DNA of 64,000 nt, taken from contig LXYP01000045.1 of NCBI GenBank assembly GCA_001650955.1, positions 186,001 through 250,000 of the forward strand. Direction: 5' to 3'. The first letter of the stretch is position 1; each line of letters opens with the position of its first letter. This DNA is from Sphingomonadales bacterium EhC05 (GTDB taxonomy: Bacteria > Pseudomonadota > Alphaproteobacteria > Sphingomonadales > Sphingomonadaceae). This document shows positions 8,707 through 18,949 of this stretch, piece by piece. Below the pieces are notes generated by a model, which was not told the origin of the DNA, did not search any database, and was given only the letters and a program-made list of their open reading frames with translations. Made by a program: the position numbers and the translations under genes.

Positions 8707-9246
8707 ATGAAAACATCGATTATCGCCATTGCCCTGTTGGCAACCGCCGTGACAGCCTGTTCCACAGAACCGGCCTCAAATGCTGAAACGACCGAGGCGG
8801 CGATGTCCGCTGAGCTGGTTGCTGATCTCGGCGGAGAGCTCCAAGGCCCCGTCTACACCAAGAATGAAGGCGAAACTCTCGCGCTGACCGGCTATGATGC
8901 GGTCAGCTATTTCAATGGTGATGCGCCGGTTGAAGGCAGCAAAGAATTTCGGGTTCGTTACCAAGGCTTTGACTATCAGTTCGCGACGGCTGAAAATGCA
9001 GCGATATTTCAAACCGATCCTGCAAAATATGCGCCGCAATATGGCGGATATTGTTCTTGGGCGATCGGCGCCAATGACGCGCTCGCGCCTGGAGATCCAA
9101 CAGTTTACCATATTGTTGATGGAAAACTATATCTCAACTTCAGCAAAGATGTCGCCAAGCGCTGGACCAAAGATGTCCCCGGCTTTATCGAAAAGGGTGA
9201 CAAAAATTATCCGACCCATGATGCGAGCGAACATTATACCAGCTGA
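8707..9246 (+). CDS. YHS-domain lipoprotein
   Basis: A 179-residue exported protein. The N-terminus is a lipoprotein signal ending in the lipobox AVTAC (Cys about 18), followed by a Thr/Glu-rich linker. The remainder is a YHS-type domain with LTGYDAVSYF, the FATAENAAIF helix, YAPQYGGYCSWAI and a closing TKDVPGFIEKGDKNYP. YHS domains are often metal-binding, but the function of this secreted form is unknown. It converges on ilvC across a shared terminator. Confidence 0.85.
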   Translation: MKTSIIAIALLATAVTACSTEPASNAETTEAAMSAELVADLGGELQGPVYTKNEGETLALTGYDAVSYFNGDAPVEGSKEFRVRYQGFDYQFATAENAAIFQTDPAKYAPQYGGYCSWAIGANDALAPGDPTVYHIVDGKLYLNFSKDVAKRWTKDVPGFIEKGDKNYPTHDASEHYTS

Positions 9247-9267
9247 TCGATAACTGGTCTTAAAATG

Positions 9268-9300
9268 AAAAAGGCGGCAGGAGCAATCCCGCCGCCTTTT
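9268..9300. terminator. Bidirectional terminator between the YHS gene and ilvC
   Basis: AAAAAGGCGGC and GCCGCCTTTT form a GC-rich stem with A and T runs on both sides. It lies between two convergent genes and can serve both. Confidence 0.88.
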
Positions 9301-9321
9301 CTATGTCGGTGATATGGGGGC

Positions 9322-10350
<1,029 letters not shown>

Positions 10351-10454
10351 TTATATTCAGATATATTATATTGGGTTTTTGGCAATTTCGGTGGCGGTCA
10401 AATCGCTGAAATACGGGCTCCGGCATGACCTTGGCAATTAGGATCAACCATGGT

Positions 10455-10970
10455 TCACGCGGCGTCCGGTCCCCGGGAAATGGCGACAACGCCCGTGCGT
10501 CCGACTTCAACCAGGCCGACCTCGCGCATCAATGCAACGAACGTCTCGATCTTTCCCGGTGTTCCGGTAATCTCGAAGATGAAACTTTCGGTCGATGCAT
10601 CAACAATGCGGGCCCGATAGGCATCGGCCAGGCGCATCGCTTCGATACGATTTTCGCCCTTGCCAGCCACTTTGACCAGCGCCAGTTCGCGTTGAACATG
10701 TGGTCCGGACTCAGTGAGATCGCGCACGCTATGGACCGGAACCAATCGATCCAGCTGCGCAATAATCTGTTCGATCACATGGGGAGGGCCGTTGGTGGCA
10801 ATCGTGATCCGGCTAATCGCGTGATCCTCGCTGATATCGGCGACGGTGAGGCTCTCGATATTATAGCCGCGCGACGTGAACATGCCAGCAATGCGCGCCA
10901 AAATGCCCGCTTCATTGTCTACCAAAACGGCCAAGACATGGCGTTCAACGATTTCATCCTTGATATGCAT
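10455..10970 (-). CDS. ilvN: Acetolactate synthase small (regulatory) subunit
   Basis: ACT-domain regulatory subunit that binds valine and activates the catalytic subunit. The 171-residue protein starts MHIKDEIVERHVLAVLVDNE, with the ACT fold signature GILARIAGMFTSRGYNIESL and a second ferredoxin-like domain. The ATG at 10970 overlaps the ilvB stop by one base (TAATG), so translation is probably coupled. Also called ilvH in some species. Confidence 0.95.
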   Translation of the reverse strand: MHIKDEIVERHVLAVLVDNEAGILARIAGMFTSRGYNIESLTVADISEDHAISRITIATNGPPHVIEQIIAQLDRLVPVHSVRDLTESGPHVQRELALVKVAGKGENRIEAMRLADAYRARIVDASTESFIFEITGTPGKIETFVALMREVGLVEVGRTGVVAISRGPDAA

Positions 10971-12715
10971 TATACAAGAGCCTTTGCTTGGTCGTCCATT
11001 GTGCCCTTCACATCTTCTGGGGACAATAGCATTTCGGTATGCGCCGCGCCGGACGGAATCATCGGGAAACAATTGGCCAGTTTGGCGACTCGGCAATCCA
11101 CCAGCACCGGGCCATCGGTTGCGAGCATTTTTTCTATGCCCGCTTCCAGATCAGCCGGGTCCTCGATCAATATTCCGGTCCAGCCATAGCTTTCCGCCAA
11201 CTTCACAAAATCTGGCAGGCTATCGCTATAACTATTTGAATAGCGGCTTTCATATGTCAATTCCTGCCACTGGCGGACCATCCCCATATATTCATTGTTG
11301 AGGATGAAAAGCTTCACCGGCAGGCGATATTGTGTCGCGGTGCCAAGTTCCTGGATATTCATCTGGATCGAGGCTTCGCCGGCGATATCAATCACCAGCG
11401 CATCCGGATCACCCAATTGCGCACCAATCGCCGCGGGCAGGCCATAGCCCATCGTACCGAGCCCCCCGCTGGTCAGCCATTTGTTCGGCTTTTCAAAGTC
11501 GAAATGCTGCGCGGCCCACATTTGATGCTGGCCGACTTCGGTGGTGATGATCGGATCGCGTTCATGGGTTGCTTCCCAAAGCTTGCGGATCGCCAGCTGT
11601 GGCATGATTTCTTCTTTATTTTCCGGATATTCGAGGCAGTTCGTTGCCCGCCACCCGGCGATACGCGACCACCATTCCTCATAGCCAGGACTGGAAAATC
11701 TGCGGCCTTTCAATACGGCGAGCAATTGTTCCATCACCCGTCCGACATCGCCAACAACCGGAAGATCAACCCGGATCGTCTTGTTGATCGATGACCGGTC
11801 AATATCGACATGGATCTTCTTGCTATTGGGCGAAAATGCGTCAATTCTGCCGGTAATCCGGTCGTCGAAGCGGGCGCCGAGACAGATGACAAGATCCGCC
11901 TTGTTCATCGCCATATTGGCTTCATAAGTGCCGTGCATGCCGAGCATGCCAAGCCATTGGTCGGAGGCTGCCGGAAAGGCGCCCAGGCCCATTAATGTCG
12001 ATGTCACGGGACAGCCGACGAGCTGGGCCAGTTCGATCAATGTTTCGCTGGCCTCGGGACCACTGTTGATTATGCCGCCGCCGGTATAGAAAACCGGGGC
12101 TTTGGCGGCCATGATCATTTCCGCAGCCTGGTTGATGACCTGATAGTCACCTTCGGTTTGCGGCTGATAGCGGTTATTTTCCAAGCCTCGGTGGCTGCTA
12201 AATTCAGCGGCAGCTACCTGGACATTTTTCGGGATGTCGATGACTACGGGTCCGGGACGGCCCTGGGTGGCGATATGGAAGGCCTCCTGCACCACCTGGG
12301 CAAGATCCGACGGATTTTTGACCAGATAATTATGCTTGGTGCAGTGACGGGTGATGCCGATTGTATCGGCTTCCTGAAACGCATCGGTTCCGATCAGATT
12401 GGTCGCCACCTGTCCGGTGATAACCACCATCGGGATACTGTCCATGAGCGCATCGGTGATTCCGGTGACGGCATTGGTCGCACCGGGGCCCGAGGTGACC
12501 AGAACGACACCCGGCTTGCCGGTGGACCGTGCATAGCCCTCTGCCGCATGGGTTGCCGCCTGTTCATGGCGCACCAGAATATGTTTGATCGTGGGATGTT
12601 GATATAAGGCATCGTAAATCGGCAGAACTGCACCACCGGGATAACCAAAAACAGTATCCACGCCCAGACTCAGCAGGGTTTCGACCAATATATCTGCGCC
12701 GCTTTTTTCGGCCAC
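10970..12715 (-). CDS. ilvB: Acetolactate synthase large (catalytic) subunit
   Basis: Thiamine-diphosphate enzyme that makes acetolactate. It has the N-terminal VFGYPGGAVLPIYDAL with the catalytic glutamate (VRHEQAATHAAEGYAR), the FAD-binding middle domain, and the ThDP motif GDP..IDIAGEASIQMN..NNEYMGM. A GTG start at 12715 is preferred because GGAG lies 6 bases upstream; an ATG at 12727 overlaps that ribosome site. The protein is 581 residues. A possible -35 TTGACA lies at 12826-12831 upstream; its -10 partner is poor. Confidence 0.95.
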   Translation of the reverse strand: MAEKSGADILVETLLSLGVDTVFGYPGGAVLPIYDALYQHPTIKHILVRHEQAATHAAEGYARSTGKPGVVLVTSGPGATNAVTGITDALMDSIPMVVITGQVATNLIGTDAFQEADTIGITRHCTKHNYLVKNPSDLAQVVQEAFHIATQGRPGPVVIDIPKNVQVAAAEFSSHRGLENNRYQPQTEGDYQVINQAAEMIMAAKAPVFYTGGGIINSGPEASETLIELAQLVGCPVTSTLMGLGAFPAASDQWLGMLGMHGTYEANMAMNKADLVICLGARFDDRITGRIDAFSPNSKKIHVDIDRSSINKTIRVDLPVVGDVGRVMEQLLAVLKGRRFSSPGYEEWWSRIAGWRATNCLEYPENKEEIMPQLAIRKLWEATHERDPIITTEVGQHQMWAAQHFDFEKPNKWLTSGGLGTMGYGLPAAIGAQLGDPDALVIDIAGEASIQMNIQELGTATQYRLPVKLFILNNEYMGMVRQWQELTYESRYSNSYSDSLPDFVKLAESYGWTGILIEDPADLEAGIEKMLATDGPVLVDCRVAKLANCFPMIPSGAAHTEMLLSPEDVKGTMDDQAKALV

Positions 12716-12837
12716 TACACACTCCATTTTCTAGCTTGTCTTCGACTTTGTGCTGCCATGATGCAGCCCCGCAAAATACGCAAGACTTTGTTAAACGCAG
12801 GCTCGGTACAAGCCCTATTATTCTGTGTCAAGGATGA

Positions 12838-13779
12838 TTATTGTAATAAAGTTTCAATATCATTGAACTTATCAACATTTATGATCTCTGTATATCGCGG
12901 CCAATCCGCCGGGCATTGATTGCGAAACCAAGTATATTGGCGTTTGGCATATTGCCGTGTTGCCGCTTGCGCGATGGCCGCGGCGGTTTCGAGATCGCTT
13001 TCGCCATTGATCCATTGGGCAATTTCGGGAACGCCAATCGCTCGCATGACCGGGCAATCGGGAGACAGATCGCGATTGAGGAGCTGTTCCACTTCCTGCT
13101 TGGCTCCATTTTTGATCATCAGATGAAAGCGCTGGTCGCAGCGCGCATAGAGCCAGTCGCGTGGCGGCAGGAGAACCAGCGGGTGGAGCCGGATAGCTGA
13201 TCCGATTCCGCCGGTTTTTCGCTGCTGCCAATGATGCAGCGGCTTGCCGGTCGACCGGCTGACCTCCAACGCGCGCTGTATTCGCGTCTTGTCGGTTGGA
13301 TTAAGCCGGTTCGCCGCCTCCGGATCGGCCATTTGGAGCAGCTCATATGCCTCCAACGCCTCCAATGCGCGAACTTGCGCGCGAATCTCGGGATCAATAT
13401 CCGGTATCGGCGCAATGCCGTCGAGCAATGTTCTGACATAGAGCCCCGTTCCACCAACCAGGATCGGCAGTCGATCGCGGTCGTGCGCTTCGGAAATCGA
13501 CGTCTTGGCGTCATGAGCCCAGCGCGCCGCAGAACAGGCCTCTGCGCCGTCGATATAGTCATAGAGCTGATGATCGAAACCCTGCATTTCCGAGACCGTC
13601 GGTCGCGCACTGACGATCTGCAGGTCACGATAGACCTGAGCACTATCAGCGTTGATAATGACCGATTCCTGATTTTGAAGGGCTTGCTTTTTCGCCAGTT
13701 CCAATGCCAATGCGGATTTCCCGCTGGCCGTTGGGCCAACAATCAATATGACATTCTTGTCTTTCTTTGGAGAAACCAT
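12838..13779 (-). CDS. miaA: tRNA dimethylallyltransferase
   Basis: Transfers a dimethylallyl group to A37 of tRNAs that read UNN codons. The P-loop GPTASGKSALA is at residues 14-21, followed by INADSAQVYRDL, the DE..GGTGLY motif as LVGGTGLYVRTLL, and the C-terminal RQYAKRQYTWFRNQ. The start at 13779 gives the usual N-terminus, about 313 residues, and its ATG overlaps the serB ATG on the other strand. No ribosome site is visible for it; 13785 and 13797 are alternatives that overlap serB further. Confidence 0.93.
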   Translation of the reverse strand: MVSPKKDKNVILIVGPTASGKSALALELAKKQALQNQESVIINADSAQVYRDLQIVSARPTVSEMQGFDHQLYDYIDGAEACSAARWAHDAKTSISEAHDRDRLPILVGGTGLYVRTLLDGIAPIPDIDPEIRAQVRALEALEAYELLQMADPEAANRLNPTDKTRIQRALEVSRSTGKPLHHWQQRKTGGIGSAIRLHPLVLLPPRDWLYARCDQRFHLMIKNGAKQEVEQLLNRDLSPDCPVMRAIGVPEIAQWINGESDLETAAAIAQAATRQYAKRQYTWFRNQCPADWPRYTEIINVDKFNDIETLLQ

Positions 13780-14659
13780 GTTCATCGCAACGCTCATAGC
13801 AACAGAAAAGCTCGAAAAGGGAGAGCTAAGTTCTGCACAGGACAGATTGAACGCTGCCGGGTGCGCCGTTACCGGTCTTTCCGACGTTGTCGATAACCGT
13901 GTGGCAGATATCTTCTTCTCCGGTTCCGCCAAAGATGCCCGAGCCGCACTGGAAGGAATCAAGGATTTCATGGATGTTGCGGTCCAGCCTCTGGAAAACC
14001 GTCAGAAAAAGCTGCTGATATCGGACATGGATAGCACCATGATCACCGTTGAATGTATCGACGAACTGGCTGATTATGCGGGTATCAAGGGCCAGATTGC
14101 TGAAATCACCGAACGCGCGATGCAGGGTGAGCTCGACTTTGAAGAGGCTCTGCGCGGGCGTGTTGCCCTGCTCAAGGGACTAGAGACGTCAGCCATTCAA
14201 AAATGTCTGGACGAACGGGTCACAATCATGCCGGGGGCCGAGATTTTGGTGCGGACCATGCGCAAATTTGGGGCTGAAACAATCTTGGTGTCTGGCGGAT
14301 TTACAAAATTCGCCAAGCCGGTAGCAGAAATGATCGGGTTCCAGTCCTTTCACGCCAATATTCTTGACGAAGATAATGGTCAGCTCAATGGCGGTCTGGT
14401 CGGCGAAATCGTCGCCGCCGCCGCGAAGAAGAAATTGCTCGAATCACGCGCCGAAGCCGCTGGCCTGGCCCTGCGTGATTGTTTGGCGGTCGGCGATGGT
14501 GCGAATGATATTCCGATGATTGAGACATCAGGAATGGGTGTGGCTTATCACGCTAAGCCGAAGGCCGCCCTGGCCGCAGATGTTGCGATCAATTCCAATG
14601 ATTTGACCGCACTGCTCCATATGCAGGGCATTTCCTCGGACCAATGGGTCTCGGACTAG
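13778..14659 (+). CDS. serB: Phosphoserine phosphatase
   Basis: Last step of serine synthesis. HAD-superfamily enzyme of 293 residues: an N-terminal ACT-like region, then motif I LISDMDSTMITVECIDELAD with the nucleophilic aspartate, motif II LVSGGFTKFAKPVA, and motif III AVGDGANDIPMI. The start at 13778 follows TTGGAG that lies inside the 5' end of miaA. Its 3' end is 7 bases from the convergent SPOR gene. Confidence 0.95.
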   Translation: MFIATLIATEKLEKGELSSAQDRLNAAGCAVTGLSDVVDNRVADIFFSGSAKDARAALEGIKDFMDVAVQPLENRQKKLLISDMDSTMITVECIDELADYAGIKGQIAEITERAMQGELDFEEALRGRVALLKGLETSAIQKCLDERVTIMPGAEILVRTMRKFGAETILVSGGFTKFAKPVAEMIGFQSFHANILDEDNGQLNGGLVGEIVAAAAKKKLLESRAEAAGLALRDCLAVGDGANDIPMIETSGMGVAYHAKPKAALAADVAINSNDLTALLHMQGISSDQWVSD

Positions 14660-14666
14660 AATCCGC

Positions 14667-15701
14667 CTATCGGGCTTTGATGATGCAGGCGTTGCCAGAT
14701 GCTTTAACGTTTCTGCACATCGACTCCGCTTGTGAACGGCTCACAAAGGGCCCTGCCTGCAATCGCGTGATCCCGCCCGCTTTCACGAGATAGGGTTGGG
14801 TCGTGCTCAAGCCCGAGACCCGTCCCTCAAGTCTGGTCCAGAGGTTCTTGGCCTTGTTTTCATCTCTAAAAGCTCCCAATTGAACGCGCCAATTGCCCTC
14901 TGCTGCGGCTCGAACCGGCGCTGATGCGATGGCCGGTGCCGCCGCTGGGGCCGGGTTTGTCGCATAGGTTACGCCAGGCGCCGTAGGCGCAGGTCTTGGC
15001 GCGACTGGCGCTGGTGTCGGGGCTGGCAATGGAGCAGCCACTTGTGACGGAGGGAGTTGCGCGGTTTGAACAGGGCTAGTAGGTCCCGAAGAACGCAGGC
15101 CACCGATCTGGGCAGACCGTGCGCGCTTTTCACTCTGTTCCATTTGACCCGCCAAATCGATCGCCCGCCGGCGATCCTCAATCGGAATGAATTGATCCAT
15201 CTGGGCCATGTTCGATGTGGCCTGCGGCAATCCCTGGGCAGAAGATCGCGTCATCAATGCATAAGCCTTGACCCAGTCCTTCTCGACGAAATCGCCATTG
15301 AAATGACCGGTGCCCAGGACATATTGTGCGCGCGGTTCGCCGCGATTTGCCGATGCCTGCAGATAAGGCAGGGCTTCGTCACGACGATTGGCTTGAAACA
15401 GGATCAGGCCATAATTGTCATTGGCCTGCAAATGTCCTTGATCGGCCGCTTTTTTATACCAGCTTTCAGCCTGCCGCAAATCCGTGGGCACGCCGCGGCC
15501 CAATTTATAAGCCTGTGCGAGATTAAACTGCGCATCCGCATCGCCATTGGCCGCAGGACCGCGCCACTCTTGCAGAGCGGTTTGATAGTCGCCGCGCCCC
15601 CAGGCATCGACTCCGGCTTTGACATCCGCGAAAACAGGAGCGGATACTGTCAGAGCCGATGATATAAGCGCGATTCTGAACAATTTTTTGGCCTTGGTCA
15701 T
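14667..15701 (-). CDS. Exported Sel1-repeat and SPOR-domain protein
   Basis: A 344-residue protein with a signal peptide (cleavage near APVFA-D), then Sel1/TPR-like repeats (DAQFNLAQAYKLGRGV, AESWYKKAADQGHLQA, RAQYVLGTGHFNG), a Pro/Ala-rich linker, and a C-terminal SPOR domain (WRVQLGAFRDENKAKNLW). SPOR domains bind septal peptidoglycan lacking stem peptides, so a cell-division site location is likely. The start at 15701 has AGGGAAG. Upstream and divergent lies a ParA gene; 250 bases separate them. Confidence 0.82.
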   Translation of the reverse strand: MTKAKKLFRIALISSALTVSAPVFADVKAGVDAWGRGDYQTALQEWRGPAANGDADAQFNLAQAYKLGRGVPTDLRQAESWYKKAADQGHLQANDNYGLILFQANRRDEALPYLQASANRGEPRAQYVLGTGHFNGDFVEKDWVKAYALMTRSSAQGLPQATSNMAQMDQFIPIEDRRRAIDLAGQMEQSEKRARSAQIGGLRSSGPTSPVQTAQLPPSQVAAPLPAPTPAPVAPRPAPTAPGVTYATNPAPAAAPAIASAPVRAAAEGNWRVQLGAFRDENKAKNLWTRLEGRVSGLSTTQPYLVKAGGITRLQAGPFVSRSQAESMCRNVKASGNACIIKAR

Positions 15702-15973
15702 GGATTCTTCCCTGTGTAGCAAATCGTTGCGATCATATATCGCCGAGATATCAGCCTGACGCTAATATGCATAGACTCTTGAAGTCTAGTAAAATCCATA
15801 TGAGCGGATCATGAATCCAATTTTAACATCGTGTAACTTTTTTCTGCAGATTGTTAAAATCATCATGGCGGCGTTAACCCTATATTAGCCCTGTTCTGCC
15901 AAAAAGGTTCCCGAGTAGCGTTTTCCGGCATGTTTGTCAGTAAACCAACCCAGAATTGGACAAGGGGAATAGC

Positions 15974-16696
15974 GTGCGAGTTCTAGCAATGGCGTCGCAA
16001 AAAGGCGGTTCCGGAAAAACAACGCTTTCGGGGCATCTGGCCGTGCAGGCGCAGTTGGCCGGGGCAGGGCCAGTTGTTTTGATAGATATTGATCCGCAAG
16101 GTTCTCTTGCCGATTGGTGGAATGAGCGGGAAGCGGAATTGCCCGCCTTCGCGCAAACTACCGTTTCACGACTAGCATCCGATCTCGCAATCCTGCGTCA
16201 GCAAGGATTTAAACTCGCCGTCATCGACACACCTCCTGCCATTACCATGGCGATCCAAAGCGTTATATCGGTTGCCGAACTGATTGTTATTCCAACCCGG
16301 CCAAGTCCGCATGACTTGCGAGCTGTTGGCGCAACCGTTGATCTATGCGAGCGGGCGGGCAAACCTCTGCTCTTCATCGTCAACGGTGCCACACCAAAAG
16401 CCAAGATTACTTCGGAAGCCGCCGTCGCCTTATCCCAGCATGGCACGGTTGCGCCGATCACCGTTCATCACCGGACTGATTTTGCCGGCTCGATGATTGA
16501 TGGACGTACGGTGATGGAAGTAGACCCATCCGGCCGCTCCGCACAGGAAGTGATTCAGCTCTGGAGCTATATCTCCGATCGTCTCGAGAAGAATTTCCGT
16601 CGCACGATATTCAGCGCTCCGGCCATGGCTCAAAATGTTAATCCCAACCTGCAACGTCCTGGTGGCAATTTCGGCCGCCGGGTTGTTGGGTCTTGA
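15974..16696 (+). CDS. ParA-family ATPase
   Basis: A 240-residue ParA-type ATPase. Deviant Walker A QKGGSGKTT follows at once after the start VRVLAMAS; A' is LIDIDPQGSLADWW and Walker B AVIDTPP. The GTG at 15974 with AGGGGA upstream is preferred to a TTG at 15956. The short N-terminus without a helix-turn-helix resembles type Ib partition ATPases. Its stop overlaps the next gene's ATG (TGATG), so the two are coupled and probably form a functional pair. Confidence 0.87.
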   Translation: MRVLAMASQKGGSGKTTLSGHLAVQAQLAGAGPVVLIDIDPQGSLADWWNEREAELPAFAQTTVSRLASDLAILRQQGFKLAVIDTPPAITMAIQSVISVAELIVIPTRPSPHDLRAVGATVDLCERAGKPLLFIVNGATPKAKITSEAAVALSQHGTVAPITVHHRTDFAGSMIDGRTVMEVDPSGRSAQEVIQLWSYISDRLEKNFRRTIFSAPAMAQNVNPNLQRPGGNFGRRVVGS

Positions 16697-17379
16697 TGGG
16701 AGAGACTGATAATATGAGTGATTCAAAACCTCTGGCTTCTCTGTCCTCCAGCCTGCTCGCACGCAAAGGCGGCGCGAAGCCGGCCATGCGTCGACAAGGC
16801 TTTAGCATTCCTGATCCGTCTCATGATCAACCTGAAGATGCGCAAGAGGATCTTGGTTGGAATGATATGGGCTATGATGTAAATCCCGATCATAGCGATC
16901 ATCCAATCGCCGATGAAGACGCCGCTATTCACTATAATCCTTTGGCTGGCGCCATCCCGGAAACCATTCCCGCTGTAAAACAGCAGCAAGAAGAAATTGC
17001 GGCCAAGCTCGGCGCCCAGTCCCATGAGGAACCAGACGCGATATCGCATGTTGTTGAAACGCAGCCGGCGCCCGTCCCGCTCTCGATTTCCCGCGAAGTT
17101 GCGCCGATTGTAGAGCAATCGACAATCGCCGAAGCAGTGCCAGTTAAACAGCGAGATACAAAAAAATCTCGGCCTGCTCGCAAGTCCCGCACACGCAAAG
17201 CAAAAGCTGCCTTTACGCTGCGTCTTGATCCTGAACGGCATTTGAGACTTCGCTTGGCGACAGCAGTTAAAAATGTTTCGGCGCAGCAGTTGGTAACCAA
17301 AGCTGTCGACGAATATTTGAGAACTATCCCCGAACTTGATGATCTGGCCGAGCGAATTCCGTCTCGCGGGGCATCCTGA
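16696..17379 (+). CDS. Protein with C-terminal ribbon-helix-helix-like domain, ParA partner candidate
   Basis: A 227-residue protein. The first 140 or so residues are acidic, proline-rich and low in hydrophobic pattern, so probably disordered; an N-terminal SSSLLARKGGAKPAMRR patch is basic. A basic stretch RPARKSRTRKAK leads into a segment (FTLRLDPERHLRLRL..VSAQQLVTKAVDEYL) that fits a ribbon-helix-helix fold. ParA-RHH pairs are known from type Ib plasmid partition. An alternative start at 16714 (MSDSKPL) is possible. I do not recognise a named family. Confidence 0.65.
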   Translation: MGETDNMSDSKPLASLSSSLLARKGGAKPAMRRQGFSIPDPSHDQPEDAQEDLGWNDMGYDVNPDHSDHPIADEDAAIHYNPLAGAIPETIPAVKQQQEEIAAKLGAQSHEEPDAISHVVETQPAPVPLSISREVAPIVEQSTIAEAVPVKQRDTKKSRPARKSRTRKAKAAFTLRLDPERHLRLRLATAVKNVSAQQLVTKAVDEYLRTIPELDDLAERIPSRGAS

Positions 17380-17435
17380 GGTGGACGCAGATAATAACCG
17401 AACCAAATGAACGAATTTTTTACGAGGGCTTAGAA

Positions 17436-18896
17436 ATGAAACGCGATATCTTATTGAAAATAGCAGCTTCGTCGTTGGTGTTTACCTCCGTTCTCACGGG
17501 CTGTGGTCCAGTGGGAAACAGCTCTGTTGCATCGATGTCCAGTAAACCTGCATCGGCCAAAGATGGTGTGAAATATGCTAAGAAAGCAGAGAAAGCGATG
17601 GCGAAAGGCCAGCTCGAAAAGGCAATCGCTTATGCTGAGCGATCTGTTGCTGGAGTTGGCGACAACCCTGAAACCCGAGCTTTGCTGGGCCAAGCCTATA
17701 TGGCAGCCGGACGCTTTGCATCTGCAGAGCGCAGTTTTCTGGATGCCATGGAGCTCGGTAAAAAAGATGCGCGTTTGGTATTGACCCTGAGTCTCGCGCA
17801 ATTGGGACAAGGGAAAGCAGATGCTGCAAAACAGGTTGTTAAAGAAAATCGTCAATATCTCCCGATTGCAGATTATGGTCTAGCGCTGGCTTTGGCAGGT
17901 GATTCAAAAGCAGCCGTCGACATTTTGGAAATGGCGATCCGCGACGCAAATGTTTCGGGCCGTACCCGGCAGAATCTCGGTCTAGCTTATGCGCTAGATG
18001 GTCGCTGGAAAGAAGCCAAATTGATGGCGGTTCAGGATATGCCCGCTGCAACGGTTGACCAGCGTATGATGCAATGGGCCCAAATGGCACGTCCGGGCGC
18101 GTATCAGACCCGCGTCGTTGAAATGTTCAATGTAACCCCTGCTGCCGTCGACCCGGGTCAGCCCGTTCGGCTCGCGCTAAATGCCGAACCTTCGGTCTTT
18201 GCCCAGTCACCAGAGCAGGATTATAGCCGCGAAGTGGCAAGCTTTGATGGGAATGAACCTTTGCCCGCTATTGGTCCTGCACCAGTCGAAGGATCAGACG
18301 TCGATTTTACGGCGAAGGAAAATAACGTCAAAGTGACCCAAGTTGCGGTGCCTGCAAGCGTCGTCAAGGCACCGGTGAACAAACCGAAGGTCACGGCGGC
18401 GCCAAAACCGGCACCTGTTGCTCCCGCAACCAAATTTGTTGTTGAAAATGAAGCACCGCAAGTGAAATCGGCAGCCGCGACGCCAATGCCGGTGAACACG
18501 CCCGCGGCAAAGGCGATTGCAGCTGCTCGGCCAATTTTGCAGAAAGTGGCTTTCCAGCCGACTGTCAAACAGGTCACCCGGTCCTCAGGGACACATCTTG
18601 TGCAATTGGGTGCATTTTCATCCACGAAGGGCGCCCAACGCGCCTGGGGTATCCTGACCGCACAAAATAGTGATCTGGCGGCTTTTCAACATGCCAGTTC
18701 GCGGATCAATGTAAATGGCAAGACGCTATATCGTTTGGCAGCCATGGGATTTGGTAACGCGAAATCCGCCAAGGCGATGTGCGACGGAATCAAAGCCAAA
18801 GGTGGAAGCTGTATTGTTCGGCATACCAAAGGCGTCAAAAGAGTTGCGCCCACCCAGATGGCGAGCAACGCGCCGAAGAAGCTCGCTTCTCGCTAA
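17436..18896 (+). CDS. TPR and SPOR-domain lipoprotein
   Basis: A 486-residue exported lipoprotein. The signal ends in the lipobox LTGC (Cys about 23). Residues 45-210 hold TPR-like helices (AIAYAERSVAGVGDNPETRALLGQ, then AERSFLDAMELG), followed by a long Ala/Pro/Val-rich linker and a C-terminal SPOR domain (HLVQLGAFSSTKGAQRAW). Domain layout mirrors the divergent Sel1-SPOR protein at 14667, suggesting both serve the division septum. It is the third gene of the ParA unit. Confidence 0.82.
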   Translation: MKRDILLKIAASSLVFTSVLTGCGPVGNSSVASMSSKPASAKDGVKYAKKAEKAMAKGQLEKAIAYAERSVAGVGDNPETRALLGQAYMAAGRFASAERSFLDAMELGKKDARLVLTLSLAQLGQGKADAAKQVVKENRQYLPIADYGLALALAGDSKAAVDILEMAIRDANVSGRTRQNLGLAYALDGRWKEAKLMAVQDMPAATVDQRMMQWAQMARPGAYQTRVVEMFNVTPAAVDPGQPVRLALNAEPSVFAQSPEQDYSREVASFDGNEPLPAIGPAPVEGSDVDFTAKENNVKVTQVAVPASVVKAPVNKPKVTAAPKPAPVAPATKFVVENEAPQVKSAAATPMPVNTPAAKAIAAARPILQKVAFQPTVKQVTRSSGTHLVQLGAFSSTKGAQRAWGILTAQNSDLAAFQHASSRINVNGKTLYRLAAMGFGNAKSAKAMCDGIKAKGGSCIVRHTKGVKRVAPTQMASNAPKKLASR

Positions 18897-18915
18897 ATCC
18901 AAGTTAGAATTTGCA

Positions 18916-18949
18916 AAGGGCGGAACAGCTAGATAGCTTTTCCGCCCTT
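18916..18949. terminator. Bidirectional terminator
   Basis: AAGGGCGGAA and TTCCGCCCTT with an inner AGCT/AGCT pair lie between two convergent genes, with A and T on the flanks. The stem overlaps the stop codon of the dihydroorotase-like gene. Confidence 0.75.

Noticed and set aside
15830-15890. Possible CtrA box (TTAA pairs) upstream of the ParA gene
   Set aside because: TTAA tetramers are present but not with the 7-base spacing of the CtrA consensus.
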